A DNA stretch of 64,000 nucleotides from Lysobacteraceae bacterium (GCA_004143945.1 SEHB01000012.1:1-64000), one strand, 5' to 3'; shown: positions 1 to 8,279, counted from the first letter of the stretch. Translations and numbers: made by a program. Notes: a model not told the origin generated them from the sequence alone.

Positions 1-249
1 TTGAGGGCTTAGGGCCGAGGCATGGCAAACGACGCTTGCTGGGACTCGATCCAACGCAGCTGCGCCCCCAAGCCCGTATTTGACGTAGGCTGGACGCGCG
101 CAGGTCGGCCGGCGCTTTTTCCCGCGAGGACGCGCCGCCGGCCGCGCTGCGCGCGTCCAGCCTACGTCAAATACGGGCTTGGGGGCGCAGCTGCGTTGGA
201 TCGAGTCCCAGCAAGCGTCGTTTGCCATGCCTCGGCCCTAAGCCCTCAA
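1..249. repeat. Large palindrome with 103-bp perfect arms
   Basis: Bases 1-103 are the exact reverse complement of 147-249. The middle 43 bases pair only partly. The centre (86-164) is an imperfect palindromic element with a second copy near 58.2 kb, whereas the flanks 1-85 and 165-249 mirror each other perfectly. The right arm contains the TGA stop of hemW (minus strand, 246-248). No gene is supported inside. Such a structure can be a genuine inverted duplication or a fold-back artefact primed by the central hairpin at a contig end; the sequence alone does not decide. Confidence 0.95.
86..164. repeat. Dispersed palindromic element, copy 1
   Basis: This is a 79-bp element bounded by TAGGCTGGACGCGCG and its inverted form. 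It contains GGTCGGCCGGCGC on the left and GCCGGCCGCGCTGCGCGCG on the right. The same boundaries and internal blocks recur at 58190-58271 with a different loop. The size, terminal inverted repeats and intergenic position resemble REP- or MITE-type elements; no transposase is present. Confidence 0.85.
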
Positions 250-1418
250 CCCTTTCCCGGAAGGAACGCCGCCATCACGTCGTTGAGGAACCGTCGCCCG
301 AGCGCGGTCGGCACGATCCGCGCAGGGTCCGGCTCCAGCCATCCGCGCGCGCGCGCGTCGCGCAACGACGCATCGATCTCGCTCGCGGCGACTCCCGTGC
401 GCTCGGTGAACAGCGTGGCGTCGACGCCTTCGTTCAGGCGCAGCGCATTCATCATGAACTCGAACGGCAGGTCCGCGCGCGCGACCGCATGCGCGCTTCC
501 GAAGCCGTCGCCGCGCGCTGCATGCTCGAGGTAGCCTCGCGGAACCTTGTACTTGGTCGTGCGCGCGATGCGCGCGTCGGCGGCATCGCTGAGCTTGCCA
601 TGCGCGCCGGCGCCGATGCCGAGGTAGTCGCCGAAGCGCCAGTAGTTGAGGTTGTGGACCGAATGCAGCCGATCGCGCGCATACGCCGACACCTCGTACT
701 GCGCGTACCCCGCGTCGGCGAGGCGCTGCTGACAGGCTTCCTGCATGTCCCATGCGCTGTCCTCGTCCGGCAGCGCGGGCGGCCTCACCGCGAACAGCGT
801 GTTCGGTTCGAGCGTGAGCTGGTAGTGCGACACGTGCGCCGGGTCCAGCGCAAGCGCGCCTTCGACGTCGGCGAGCGCGCCGGCGAGCGACTGCTCCGGC
901 AACGCGTACATGAGGTCGAGGTTGATGTTCTCGTAGCCCGCGTCCTGCGCGGATTTCACCGCGCGCTCCGCCTCGGCAGCTGAATGGATGCGGCCGAGAC
1001 GGCGCAGCTTGTGGTCGTCGAAACTCTGGATGCCGAAACTGATGCGGTTGACGCCGGCCGCGAGGTAGCCGTCGAAGCGACCGTGCTCGACGGTGCCCGG
1101 GTTGGTTTCGAGCGACACTTCCGCGCCGTCCGCGATCGCGATTCGCGCCGCGACGCCGTCGAGGATCCGCGCGATCGCATCCGGCTCGAACAGGCTCGGC
1201 GTGCCGCCACCGAAGAACACGCTTCCGAGCGCGCGCCCCGCGAGTGCGGGCCCGAACGCCGCGAGGTCCCGGTCGAGGTCCGCCAGCAACGCGTCGACGT
1301 ACGCGTCGACGGGCAACGGGCCTTCACGTGCATGCGAGTTGAAATCGCAGTACGGGCATTTGCGCACGCACCAGGGGATGTGCACGTACAGGGACAGTGG
1401 CGGAGCGCGCAGCGGCAT
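246..1418 (-). CDS. hemW: HemW, radical SAM heme chaperone-like protein
   Basis: A 390-residue protein of the HemW family (formerly called oxygen-independent coproporphyrinogen oxidase-like), thought to bind heme and deliver it to membrane proteins. The radical SAM cluster motif is C17-x3-C21-x2-C24, and the SAM-binding GGGTPS motif follows. Unlike true HemN it starts directly at the radical SAM barrel and has the family C-terminal domain (NYWRFGDYLGIGAGAHG). It lies 38 bases downstream of rdgB on the same strand. The ATG has no Shine-Dalgarno sequence but sits six bases after a TACAAT box, suggesting a leaderless transcript. Its stop codon lies within the palindrome arm. Confidence 0.93.
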   Translation of the reverse strand: MPLRAPPLSLYVHIPWCVRKCPYCDFNSHAREGPLPVDAYVDALLADLDRDLAAFGPALAGRALGSVFFGGGTPSLFEPDAIARILDGVAARIAIADGAEVSLETNPGTVEHGRFDGYLAAGVNRISFGIQSFDDHKLRRLGRIHSAAEAERAVKSAQDAGYENINLDLMYALPEQSLAGALADVEGALALDPAHVSHYQLTLEPNTLFAVRPPALPDEDSAWDMQEACQQRLADAGYAQYEVSAYARDRLHSVHNLNYWRFGDYLGIGAGAHGKLSDAADARIARTTKYKVPRGYLEHAARGDGFGSAHAVARADLPFEFMMNALRLNEGVDATLFTERTGVAASEIDASLRDARARGWLEPDPARIVPTALGRRFLNDVMAAFLPGKG

Positions 1419-1424
1419 CCCGCG

Positions 1425-1430
1425 ATTGTA
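1425..1430 (-). promoter_or_regulatory. -10 box for hemW, leaderless start
   Basis: TACAAT on the minus strand, followed by CGCGGG and the hemW ATG. Initiation seven bases after the box falls on the A of the ATG. No good -35 hexamer is visible at 17 bases. Confidence 0.5.
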
Positions 1431-1456
1431 GGGCTGCGACGATCGCCCCGGACCCC

Positions 1457-2056
1457 TCAGCGCGAGAGCAGCCCGATCAATTGCGCGAGCGCCAGGGCGC
1501 GATGGCTGGTGCGGTTCTTCACCTCGGGGTCGAGTTCCCCCGCGCTTGCGCCGAGCGCGGGATCGAGGAAGACCGGGTCGTAGCCGAAGCCGCCGCTGCC
1601 GCGCGGGGCATCGAGGATGCGGCCATGCCAGCGGCCTTCGGCGATCAGCGGGGCAGGGTCATCGGCCGACCGCAGCAGCACGATCGTGCAGTGGAAATGG
1701 GCGGTGCGCGCTTCGGCGGGCACGTCGCGCAGCGCATCGAGGAGCCTCGCGATGTTCGCGCCGGCGTCGCCGTGCGGGCCCGCATAGCGCGCCGAGTAGA
1801 GGCCGGGCGCGCCGCCGAGCGCGTCGACGCACAGGCCCGAGTCGTCCCCGAGCGCGGGCAGCCCGGACGCGCGCGCGGCGTTGCGCGCCTTCAGCAGCGC
1901 GTTCTCGACGAAGGTGAGGCCGGTTTCCTCGGCATCGTCGATGCCGAGGTCGGATTGCGCGACGAGGTCGAGGCCGAGCGCGGCCAGCATCCCGCGCAGC
2001 TCGACGAGCTTGCCGCGGTTGCCACTCGCGAGCACGAGCTGGCGCACGGTGGTCAC
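1457..2056 (-). CDS. rdgB: RdgB, dITP/XTP pyrophosphatase
   Basis: A 199-residue Ham1/RdgB-family house-cleaning NTPase that hydrolyses dITP, XTP and related purine triphosphates to monophosphates, keeping them out of DNA and RNA. Visible family motifs are SGNRGKLVEL at the N-terminus, TFVENALLKAR, DDSGLCVDALGGAPG and the C-terminal GSGGFGYDPVF and SHRALAL. The start is the GTG at 2056, which overlaps the TGA of the upstream glyoxalase gene (GTGA), implying translational coupling. Length is normal for the family. Confidence 0.95.
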   Translation of the reverse strand: MTTVRQLVLASGNRGKLVELRGMLAALGLDLVAQSDLGIDDAEETGLTFVENALLKARNAARASGLPALGDDSGLCVDALGGAPGLYSARYAGPHGDAGANIARLLDALRDVPAEARTAHFHCTIVLLRSADDPAPLIAEGRWHGRILDAPRGSGGFGYDPVFLDPALGASAGELDPEVKNRTSHRALALAQLIGLLSR

Positions 2057-2445
2057 GTCGACGGTCCGATCAGGTCCCAGCGGTTGCCGTAGAGATCCGT
2101 GAACACGACGACGCTGCCGTAGGCCTCGTGCCGCGGCGCGCCGTCGAAGCGTGCACCCGCGGCCTCGAGGCGCGCCCGGTCGCGTGCGAAGTCGTCGGTG
2201 TGCAGGAACCAGCCGACGCGCCCGCCGTGCTGGTCGCCGACGGCCGCGAGCTGGCGCTCGTTCGCGGCGCGTGCGAGCAACAGCGCGAACCCCGCGTCCG
2301 CAGACGGTGCGATGCGCACCCAGCGCTTGCCGCCGCCGAGGTCGGTGTCTTCGAGCAGCACGAATCCGAGTGCCTGCGCGTACCACGCGATCGCCTCGTC
2401 GTAGTCGCGCACGACCAGCGCGACCTGCGCGACGCGGCGCGTCAT
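2053..2445 (-). CDS. VOC/glyoxalase-family protein
   Basis: A 130-residue single-domain protein of the vicinal oxygen chelate superfamily. It begins [18 protein letters not shown] and ends [19 protein letters not shown], the usual opening and closing beta-strand modules. Related small proteins are called glyoxalase or bleomycin-resistance-like, but the substrate cannot be assigned. It overlaps rph upstream and rdgB downstream by four bases each (ATGA and GTGA), so rph, this gene and rdgB form one transcription unit. An insertion between rph and rdgB, which are often adjacent, is the notable point. Confidence 0.85.
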   Translation of the reverse strand: MTRRVAQVALVVRDYDEAIAWYAQALGFVLLEDTDLGGGKRWVRIAPSADAGFALLLARAANERQLAAVGDQHGGRVGWFLHTDDFARDRARLEAAGARFDGAPRHEAYGSVVVFTDLYGNRWDLIGPST

Positions 2446-3170
2446 CGCGCGAGCGCCTCGCGCTGCAGCGCGCAGAGTTCGCCGATGCCCTGGCTCGCGA
2501 GCGCGACCAGCGCATCGAGTTCCTCGCGCCGGAACGCATGGCCTTCGGCGGTGCCCTGCAGTTCGATGAAACCGCCACCGTCGTTCATCACGATGTTCAT
2601 GTCGGTGTCGCAGGCGGAATCCTCGACATAGTCGAGGTCGAGCACCGGCGTGCCCTGCCAGATGCCGACCGACACCGCGGCGACCGCGCCGAAGATCGGA
2701 TCGCGCTTGATTGCATTGCGCGCGCGCAACCAGTTCACCGCGTCGACGAGCGCGACATAGGCACCCGTGATCGCGGCCGTGCGCGTGCCGCCGTCGGCCT
2801 GCAGCACGTCGCAATCGAGCGTGATCGTTCGCTCGCCGAGGGCCTGCCGGTCGACGCAGGCGCGCAGCGAGCGGCCGATCAGGCGCTGGATCTCCATCGT
2901 GCGGCCGCCCTGGCCACCGCGCGCGGCTTCGCGCTGCGTGCGCTGACCGGTCGCGCGCGGCAGCATGCCGTACTCGGCCGTGACCCAGCCTTCGCCCTTG
3001 CCGCGCAGGAACGGCGGTACTTTCTCCTCGACGCTCGCGGTGCAGAGCACGCGCGTGTCGCCGAACGCGATCAGTACGGAACCTTCGGCATGCCGCGTGT
3101 AGCGACGTTCGATCACGACGGGACGCAACTGGCCGGCGCTGCGGCCGCTGGGGCGTGTGAAGGGGGGCAT
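2442..3170 (-). CDS. rph: Ribonuclease PH
   Basis: A 242-residue phosphorolytic 3'-5' exoribonuclease that trims tRNA 3' ends. It has the canonical start [18 protein letters not shown], the RNase PH core with [14 protein letters not shown] and the phosphate/RNA-binding stretch [18 protein letters not shown], and later [18 protein letters not shown]. Length is typical. The ATG at 3170 was chosen because upstream in-frame codons (to 3278) encode no family sequence. It is divergent from yicC, with G/C-run repeats in the 208-base gap. Confidence 0.96.
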   Translation of the reverse strand: MPPFTRPSGRSAGQLRPVVIERRYTRHAEGSVLIAFGDTRVLCTASVEEKVPPFLRGKGEGWVTAEYGMLPRATGQRTQREAARGGQGGRTMEIQRLIGRSLRACVDRQALGERTITLDCDVLQADGGTRTAAITGAYVALVDAVNWLRARNAIKRDPIFGAVAAVSVGIWQGTPVLDLDYVEDSACDTDMNIVMNDGGGFIELQGTAEGHAFRREELDALVALASQGIGELCALQREALAR

Positions 3171-3210
3171 GGGCGGCGTGCCTTGGATGTCGGTCGGCAA
3201 GTCTAGCGCA

Positions 3211-3339
3211 CTGAGGGCTGAGGGCTGAGGGCGCACGCGATGGTGTTGGCGCGTGGCGGCAGTGCAGGAGCAGCGCACTGCGGGATGCGCCGCCGCGCGC
3301 CGCTCGCACCCAGCCCCCAGCCCTCAGCCCTCATTCCCC
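3211..3339. repeat. Facing G-run/C-run repeat pair between rph and yicC
   Basis: The left arm (3211-3231) has three GGG runs in GGGCTGAGGGCTGAGGG. The right arm (3309-3339) has five C runs including CAGCCCTCAGCCCTC, largely the reverse complement of the left arm. The right arm meets the usual G-quadruplex pattern on the minus strand. The same AGCCCTCAGCCC wording recurs at 33046-33061. Confidence 0.7.
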
Positions 3340-3378
3340 GCGTGGCATACTCGCGCACCCCCATCCCCGGACACCCCG

Positions 3379-4242
3379 ATGCTCCGCAGCATGACCGCCT
3401 TTGCCAGCGCGGAAGCCGATACCGGCGACGGGCAACTCGCGATCGAATTGCGCTCGGTCAACCACCGCTACCTCGAGCTCGGCGTGCGCTTGTCGGAGGA
3501 ACTGCGCACGCTCGAGCCCGCGATCCGCGAGCGCGTCGCCGCGAAGCTCGCGCGCGGCAAGGTCGACCTCGGCCTGCGCTGGAAGCCCGCCGCGGCCGAC
3601 GCGTCCGCGATCCGCGTCGACGAGGCGCTGGTCGATCGGCTGGCCGACACCGCGCAGTCGCTCGCCGCGCGTTTCCCGCAGCTCAATGTCGATTTCGTTT
3701 CTCTGCTCGGATGGCCCGGGGTACTGCGCGACAACGAGTCGGACACCGAAGCCCTGCGCGCGGCCGCGCTCGCGTTGCTCGACGCGGCGCTCGCCGAGAT
3801 GGTCGCCGCGCGCACCCGCGAAGGTGAACGTCTCGGCGGTTTCCTGGTCGAACGACTCGACGCGATCGAGCGCATCGTCGCCGACGTGCGCGGCTGGATG
3901 CCGGAGATCCGGGTCGCGCTGCGCGCGCGCTTCGATGCGCGCCTCTCCGAACTCAAGCAGCCGCTCGAACCCGGGCGCCTCGAACAGGAAGTCGTGATGC
4001 AGCTCCAGCGCATCGACGTCGACGAGGAGCTCGACCGCCTCGGTGCGCACCTCGCCGAGGCGCGCCGCGTGCTCGGGCTCGCCGACGCGGTCGGCAGGCG
4101 CCTCGATTTCCTGATGCAGGAATTCAATCGCGAAGCGAACACGCTCGGCTCCAAATCGGCCGACCCGCGCACGACCAATGCGGCGGTCGAACTCAAGGTG
4201 CTGATCGAGCAGATGCGCGAGCAGGTGCAGAACCTCGAATGA
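3379..4242 (+). CDS. yicC: YicC-family endoribonuclease
   Basis: A 287-residue YicC protein, a conserved family reported to act as a metal-dependent endoribonuclease in mRNA/sRNA turnover. The N-terminal YicC domain opens with MLRSMTAFASAEAD and contains IELRSVNHRYLEL. The C-terminal DUF1732 region contains RRLDFLMQEFNREANTLGSK and ends VELKVLIEQMREQVQNLE. The ATG at 3379 matches the conserved N-terminus; longer in-frame starts run through the repeat. Its TGA overlaps the gmk ATG by four bases, the usual yicC-gmk pairing. Confidence 0.93.
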   Translation: MLRSMTAFASAEADTGDGQLAIELRSVNHRYLELGVRLSEELRTLEPAIRERVAAKLARGKVDLGLRWKPAAADASAIRVDEALVDRLADTAQSLAARFPQLNVDFVSLLGWPGVLRDNESDTEALRAAALALLDAALAEMVAARTREGERLGGFLVERLDAIERIVADVRGWMPEIRVALRARFDARLSELKQPLEPGRLEQEVVMQLQRIDVDEELDRLGAHLAEARRVLGLADAVGRRLDFLMQEFNREANTLGSKSADPRTTNAAVELKVLIEQMREQVQNLE

Positions 4243-4868
4243 GCGCGCCGGCGGTCGGGACCCTCTACGTGATCGCCGCGCCGTCGGGCGCCGGCAAGAC
4301 CAGCCTCGTGCAGGCATTGCTCGAGCGCGAGAGCGGGATCGCGCTGTCGGTGTCCTACACCTCGCGGCTGCCGCGACCGGGCGAGGTCGACGGCCGCCAT
4401 TACCACTTCGTCCCGCGCGAGGTGTTCGAACGCATGGTCGAGGCGGACGCGTTCTACGAGCATGCGGACGTGCACGGCGACCTCAAGGGCACTGCGCGCA
4501 CTGCGGTGGAACCGTTGCTCGCGCAAGGACGCGACGTGCTGCTCGAGATCGACTGGCAGGGCGCGCGCCAGGTACGCGCGAAATGCCCGGCCTGCGTCAG
4601 CGTCTTCATCCTGCCGCCCTCGCGCGCGGAACTCGAGCGGCGCCTGCGCGCGCGCGCGTCCGACAGCGCCGAGACGATCGCGCGGCGGCTCGCCAATTCG
4701 CGCGAGGAAGTCGCGCACGCGGGCGAGTTCGACTACATCGTCGTCAACGACCAGTTCGCCGATGCGCTCGGCGACCTGCGCGCGATCCTCGCGAGCCGCC
4801 GGCTGCGCTGCGACGCGCAGCTCGCACGCCATCGCGTGCTGCTGTCGGACCTGGTGCGGCCGGAGTGA
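4239..4868 (+). CDS. gmk: Guanylate kinase
   Basis: A 209-residue guanylate kinase converting GMP to GDP. The P-loop APSGAGKT occupies residues 14-21. The GMP-binding region SVSYTSRLPRPGEVDGRHYHF follows in two parts, and EIDWQGARQVR and the LID region RLRARASDSAETIARRL are present. It is translationally coupled to yicC (ATGA overlap). In many proteobacteria rpoZ and spoT follow directly; here the mla cluster intervenes. Confidence 0.97.
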   Translation: MSAPAVGTLYVIAAPSGAGKTSLVQALLERESGIALSVSYTSRLPRPGEVDGRHYHFVPREVFERMVEADAFYEHADVHGDLKGTARTAVEPLLAQGRDVLLEIDWQGARQVRAKCPACVSVFILPPSRAELERRLRARASDSAETIARRLANSREEVAHAGEFDYIVVNDQFADALGDLRAILASRRLRCDAQLARHRVLLSDLVRPE

Positions 4869-4947
4869 GGCGCGTGCTGGCGACTCGCGCGGGCGTTCGG
4901 CTATCGTGGTGCGGCCGCGACCGCGGCACGCCGACCTGCACGAACCC

Positions 4948-5787
4948 ATGGAACTGAATCCGACGCGCCCGGGCGACTCCGGACCCGCGCTGATCGAAGT
5001 GCGCGGCCTGCGCACGACGCTCGGCGGGAAGTCGATCTTCGACGGCCTCGAACTCGACGTGCCGCGCGGGCGCATCACCGCGATCATGGGCCCGAGCGGC
5101 ACCGGCAAGACGACGCTGCTGCGGCATTTCACCGGACAGTTGATGCCGGACGCCGGCAGCGTGCGCGTGGACGGCCACGAGGTGCCGCGCCTGTCGCGCG
5201 CGCAACTGTTCCGCCTGCGCGAACGGATCGGCTACCTGTTCCAGAACTCCGCGTTGCTCACCGACTTCGACGTGTTCGAGAACGTCGCGTTCCCGCTGCG
5301 CCAGCACCTGCGGCTGCCCGAGCAGGTGCTGCGCAACATCGTGTTGACCAAGTTGCAGGCGGTCGGGTTGCGCGGCGCCGCCACGTTGATGCCGGACGAA
5401 CTCTCGGGCGGCATGGCGCGCCGCGTCGCGCTGGCGCGCGCGATCGTGCGCGACCCCGACCTCATCATCTACGACGAACCCTTCGTCGGACTCGACCCGA
5501 TCGCACTGAACCAGGTACTCAAGCTGATCCGCACGCTCAACGACACGCTCGGCGTCACCAGCATCGTGGTCGCGCACGAATTCTCCGCGGTCGCACGCAT
5601 CGCCGACCTCGTGCACCTGATCGCGGCCGGCCAGGTCGTCGCGAGTGGCGCGCCGGACGAGCTCGCACAGGGCCGGTCACCGTGGACGCGCCAGTTCTTC
5701 GGTGGCGAGGCCGACGGCCCGGTGCCGTTCCAGTACCCCGCGCGCGACTACGCGCTCGACCTCGGTTTTCCGGCGGGGGCGGCATGA
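4948..5787 (+). CDS. mlaF: MlaF, ABC ATPase of phospholipid transporter
   Basis: A 279-residue ATPase subunit of the MlaFEDB inner-membrane complex, which moves phospholipids between the inner and outer membranes. It has Walker A GPSGTGKT (residues 48-55), a Q-loop (LFQNSALLTDFDVFENV), the signature LSGGMARRVALAR, Walker B LIIYDEPFVGLD and the switch histidine in VVAHEFSA. The ATG at 4948 is chosen because it precedes the first conserved segment (ALIEVRGL). Its TGA overlaps the mlaE ATG. First gene of the mla operon, 79 bases after gmk. Confidence 0.93.
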   Translation: MELNPTRPGDSGPALIEVRGLRTTLGGKSIFDGLELDVPRGRITAIMGPSGTGKTTLLRHFTGQLMPDAGSVRVDGHEVPRLSRAQLFRLRERIGYLFQNSALLTDFDVFENVAFPLRQHLRLPEQVLRNIVLTKLQAVGLRGAATLMPDELSGGMARRVALARAIVRDPDLIIYDEPFVGLDPIALNQVLKLIRTLNDTLGVTSIVVAHEFSAVARIADLVHLIAAGQVVASGAPDELAQGRSPWTRQFFGGEADGPVPFQYPARDYALDLGFPAGAA

Positions 5788-6554
5788 GCGGACGCGCGCA
5801 AAAGGGGTCGGCGCTGCTGGATGCGCTCGCGCAGGTCGGCGCCTGCGCATTGTTCCTGCTGCAACTGCTGCGCGCGGTGCCCGCGAGCCTCAGGCACTTC
5901 CGCGAAACCGTGCGGCAGGTCTGGTTCGTCGGCGCGATGAGCCTCGTGATCATCATGACCTGCGGGCTGTTCGTCGGGATGGTGCTCGGGCTGCAGCTCT
6001 ACTACGTCCTGTCGATCTTCGGCGGGACGGCGGCGCTGGGCTCCGTGGTGTCGCTCTCGCTCTACCGCGAGCTCGGGCCGGTGGTGACCGCTCTGCTGTT
6101 CGCGGGCCGCGCGGGCACGTCGGTCACGGCCGAGATCGGCCTGATGCGCGCGACGGACCAGCTGTCCGCGATGGAAATGATGGCGGTCGATCCGCTCGCC
6201 TATGTCGCCGCGCCGCGGTTCCTCGCCGGAATCGTCGCGATGCCGCTGCTCGCCTGCGTGTTCAACGCGCTCGGCATCTTCGGTGCGCACCTGGTCGGCG
6301 TCACGTGGCTCGGACTCGACAACGGCACGTTCTGGTCGAACATGACCTCGAGCGTCGATGTCTGGAAGGACGTCGTCAACGGCGTCTGGAAAAGCGTCGC
6401 GTTCGGCGCGGTGGTCTCGCTGATCGCGGTGTTCCAAGGCTATACCACGCCGCCGACCAGCGAAGGCGTCGCCTACGCGACCACCCGCACCGTGGTGTTC
6501 TCCTCGATCGTCGTGCTCGCGCTCGATTTCGTGATGACCGCGTTCCTGATGTGA
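5784..6554 (+). CDS. mlaE: MlaE, permease of phospholipid ABC transporter
   Basis: A 256-residue integral membrane permease of the MlaE family. It has the family signature stretch YRELGPVVTALLFAGRAGTS followed by VTAEIGLMRATDQLSAMEMM, and about five hydrophobic membrane segments including SLVIIMTCGLFVGMVLGLQL. It overlaps mlaF by four bases (ATGA), so the two are co-translated. The next gene, mlaD, is separated by 230 bases, unusual in this otherwise tight operon. Confidence 0.93.
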   Translation: MSGRAQKGSALLDALAQVGACALFLLQLLRAVPASLRHFRETVRQVWFVGAMSLVIIMTCGLFVGMVLGLQLYYVLSIFGGTAALGSVVSLSLYRELGPVVTALLFAGRAGTSVTAEIGLMRATDQLSAMEMMAVDPLAYVAAPRFLAGIVAMPLLACVFNALGIFGAHLVGVTWLGLDNGTFWSNMTSSVDVWKDVVNGVWKSVAFGAVVSLIAVFQGYTTPPTSEGVAYATTRTVVFSSIVVLALDFVMTAFLM

Positions 6555-6784
6555 TCGGTGCACGAAGCTGAAGATGCGAAGCGCGCGAAATACATCGTCG
6601 AAAATCCCGACACGGAGCACACGGGGCACACGGAGATGGACAACAGCAAGCTCGGAAGTCGTGACTGCCTTTCTCCGTGTGCTCCGTGTTTCAATCTCTC
6701 GCTCCCTTCACCGTTCGTGTGCTTCGTGTTTCAGACTTCCGCTTCAAGTTCGGCTCCAGTGATCGAGTTCCGGGAAACACAACC
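6555..6784. repeat. Insert-like spacer within the mla operon
   Basis: This 230-base gap between mlaE and mlaD is visibly lower in GC than its surroundings and has no credible gene. It carries an inverted pair: ACACGGAGCACACGGGG at 6610-6626 against CTCCGTGTGCTCCGTGT at 6673-6689 (16 of 17 pair). Related GTGTGCTTCGTGTTTC wording follows at about 6717-6732. It looks like a small repeat insertion or a hairpin leader before mlaD. Confidence 0.6.
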
Positions 6785-7297
6785 ATGACCCAGCGACGTT
6801 CGTACCAGATCGGCACCGGCCTGTTCATCCTGCTCGGGTTCGCGGCGCTCGCCTACCTCGCGACGCAGACCACCTCGGTCGCGAACTTCCGCCAGGGGCC
6901 GAGTTACGTGCTCGAGGCGCGCTTCACCAACATCGGCCAGCTCAAGTTGCGTGCGCCGGTGAAGCTCGCGGGGGTGCGGATCGGATCGGTGGAGTCGATC
7001 GAGCTCGACCCGACGCGCCTGGATGCGCGGGTGCGCGTCTCGATCGACAAGCGCTACGACGAGCTGCCCGACGATTCGTCGGCTGCGATATTCACCAGCG
7101 GTTTACTCGGCGACCAGTACGTTGGCATCCAGCCAGGCGGCTCGCCCGACATGTTCGAGGATGGGGGCGAGTTCGTGCTGACGCAGTCGTCGATGCAGCT
7201 GGAAGACCTGATCGGCAAGTTCCTGGTCAACGGCTCCCCCGAGCGCAAGCCTGCCGACGATCCGACGCCGCCCGAGGCGCCCGCCAACCACCAGTGA
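6785..7297 (+). CDS. mlaD: MlaD, MCE-domain phospholipid-binding protein
   Basis: A 170-residue periplasmic MCE-domain protein anchored by an N-terminal membrane helix (YQIGTGLFILLGFAALAYLA). The MCE domain follows with YVLEARFTNIGQLKLRAPVK and GVRIGSVESIELD, then FTSGLLGDQYVGIQPG. MlaD forms the hexameric ring of the Mla complex that contacts MlaC and lipid. The tail (PERKPADDPTPPEAPANHQ) is a flexible linker. Length is normal. The ATG at 6785 follows the spacer; mlaC begins 23 bases after its stop. Confidence 0.93.
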   Translation: MTQRRSYQIGTGLFILLGFAALAYLATQTTSVANFRQGPSYVLEARFTNIGQLKLRAPVKLAGVRIGSVESIELDPTRLDARVRVSIDKRYDELPDDSSAAIFTSGLLGDQYVGIQPGGSPDMFEDGGEFVLTQSSMQLEDLIGKFLVNGSPERKPADDPTPPEAPANHQ

Positions 7298-7320
7298 TAC
7301 CCACCACGAGGAATATCCGA

Positions 7321-7968
7321 ATGCCGCGCATCTTCGGACTTGCGTTCGCCCTGCTGTTCGCGCTTGCGCCCGTCGCGGGCGTGCGTGCCGCCACGCCGCT
7401 GCCCGACCAGGTCGTGCAGGGCATCGCCGACGATCTCGGCAAGGCGATCGAAGGCCACCAGACCGAACTGCGCGCCGACCGCGATCGCCTGATCGAGATG
7501 ATCGACGGCATCCTGCTGCCGCACTTCGACATCGATTACGCGTCGATCCTCGTGCTCGGCCAGCACGCGCGCGAGGCGACGCCGGAGCAACGCTCGCGTT
7601 TCGCGCGCGCGTTCTACAACTCGATCGCGCATCGCTATGCCGAAGGGTTGCTGAACTACACGCGCGGGCGCGTGCGCGTGATCCAGAGCAAGGGTGAGCT
7701 CAGCGAGAAGCGCACCATCGTGCGCACCGAGGTCGTGCTCGACGACGGCAAGCTGCTCGCGGTGGACTACGCGTTCCGCCGCACCAAGGCGGGCGAATGG
7801 AAAGCCTACGACGTGATCATCGAGGGCATTTCCTACATCACCAACTATCGCAACCAGGTCAGCGCCGAAGTCCGCAAGGACGGCCTCGATGCGCTGATCG
7901 TGCGCCTCGAGACGCAGGGCGAGAAGGCTCTGGAATCGATGGAGAAGGCGCAGAAGGGCGAGGCGTGA
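7321..7968 (+). CDS. mlaC: MlaC, periplasmic phospholipid shuttle
   Basis: A 215-residue secreted MlaC-family protein that carries phospholipid between the MlaA complex and MlaFEDB. A Sec signal peptide (MPRIFGLAFALLFALAPVAG, cleavage near VRA-AT) is followed by the family domain with LPHFDIDYASILVLGQHAR, FYNSIAHRYAEGLL and YDVIIEGISYITNYRNQ. The ATG at 7321 has GAGGA upstream; a GTG at 7294 overlapping mlaD is less likely because it would extend the n-region. Its TGA overlaps the GTG of mlaB. Confidence 0.93.
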   Translation: MPRIFGLAFALLFALAPVAGVRAATPLPDQVVQGIADDLGKAIEGHQTELRADRDRLIEMIDGILLPHFDIDYASILVLGQHAREATPEQRSRFARAFYNSIAHRYAEGLLNYTRGRVRVIQSKGELSEKRTIVRTEVVLDDGKLLAVDYAFRRTKAGEWKAYDVIIEGISYITNYRNQVSAEVRKDGLDALIVRLETQGEKALESMEKAQKGEA

Positions 7969-8279
7969 GCGCCGCGTCCGCGACGATCGAACGCGTCGCC
8001 GACGGACGCATGCGCGTGGCGGGCGAACTCGGTTACGCGCACGCGGCGGAAGCACTCGCGAGCGGACTCCAGCTGCACCCGCAGGGCGGCGCGGAATCGG
8101 TCGAAGTCGATCTATCGGGCCTGCGCGAAGTCGACAGCGCGACGCTCGCGATCCTGCTCGCATGGGCCGCGCGCGCGGCCCATGCCGGCGTCACGTTGCG
8201 CTTCACGGCCGCGCCGGCGAGCCTGCTCGCGCTCGCGCACCTGTGCGACGCGGGCCCGCTGCTCGGCATCCAGGCCTGA
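7965..8279 (+). CDS. mlaB: MlaB-like STAS-domain protein
   Basis: A 104-residue cytoplasmic STAS-domain protein, the usual size for MlaB, which binds MlaF and supports ATPase assembly and activity. The conserved STAS segment is VEVDLSGLREVDSATLAILL, containing the D-S-A-T loop. The start is GTG at 7965 overlapping the mlaC stop (GTGA). Assignment depends on position as much as sequence, since STAS domains diverge quickly. It closes the plus-strand mla operon, with mlaA convergent downstream. Confidence 0.85.
   Translation: MSAASATIERVADGRMRVAGELGYAHAAEALASGLQLHPQGGAESVEVDLSGLREVDSATLAILLAWAARAAHAGVTLRFTAAPASLLALAHLCDAGPLLGIQA

Noticed and set aside
22-983. Long plus-strand open frames opposite hemW
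   Set aside because: They are antisense shadows of a GC-rich gene: Arg/Ala-rich translations without any domain, and part of them runs through the palindrome.
6558-6788. Short open frames in the mlaE-mlaD spacer
   Set aside because: They are composed of repeat sequence, lack ribosome-binding sites and have no protein-like features.
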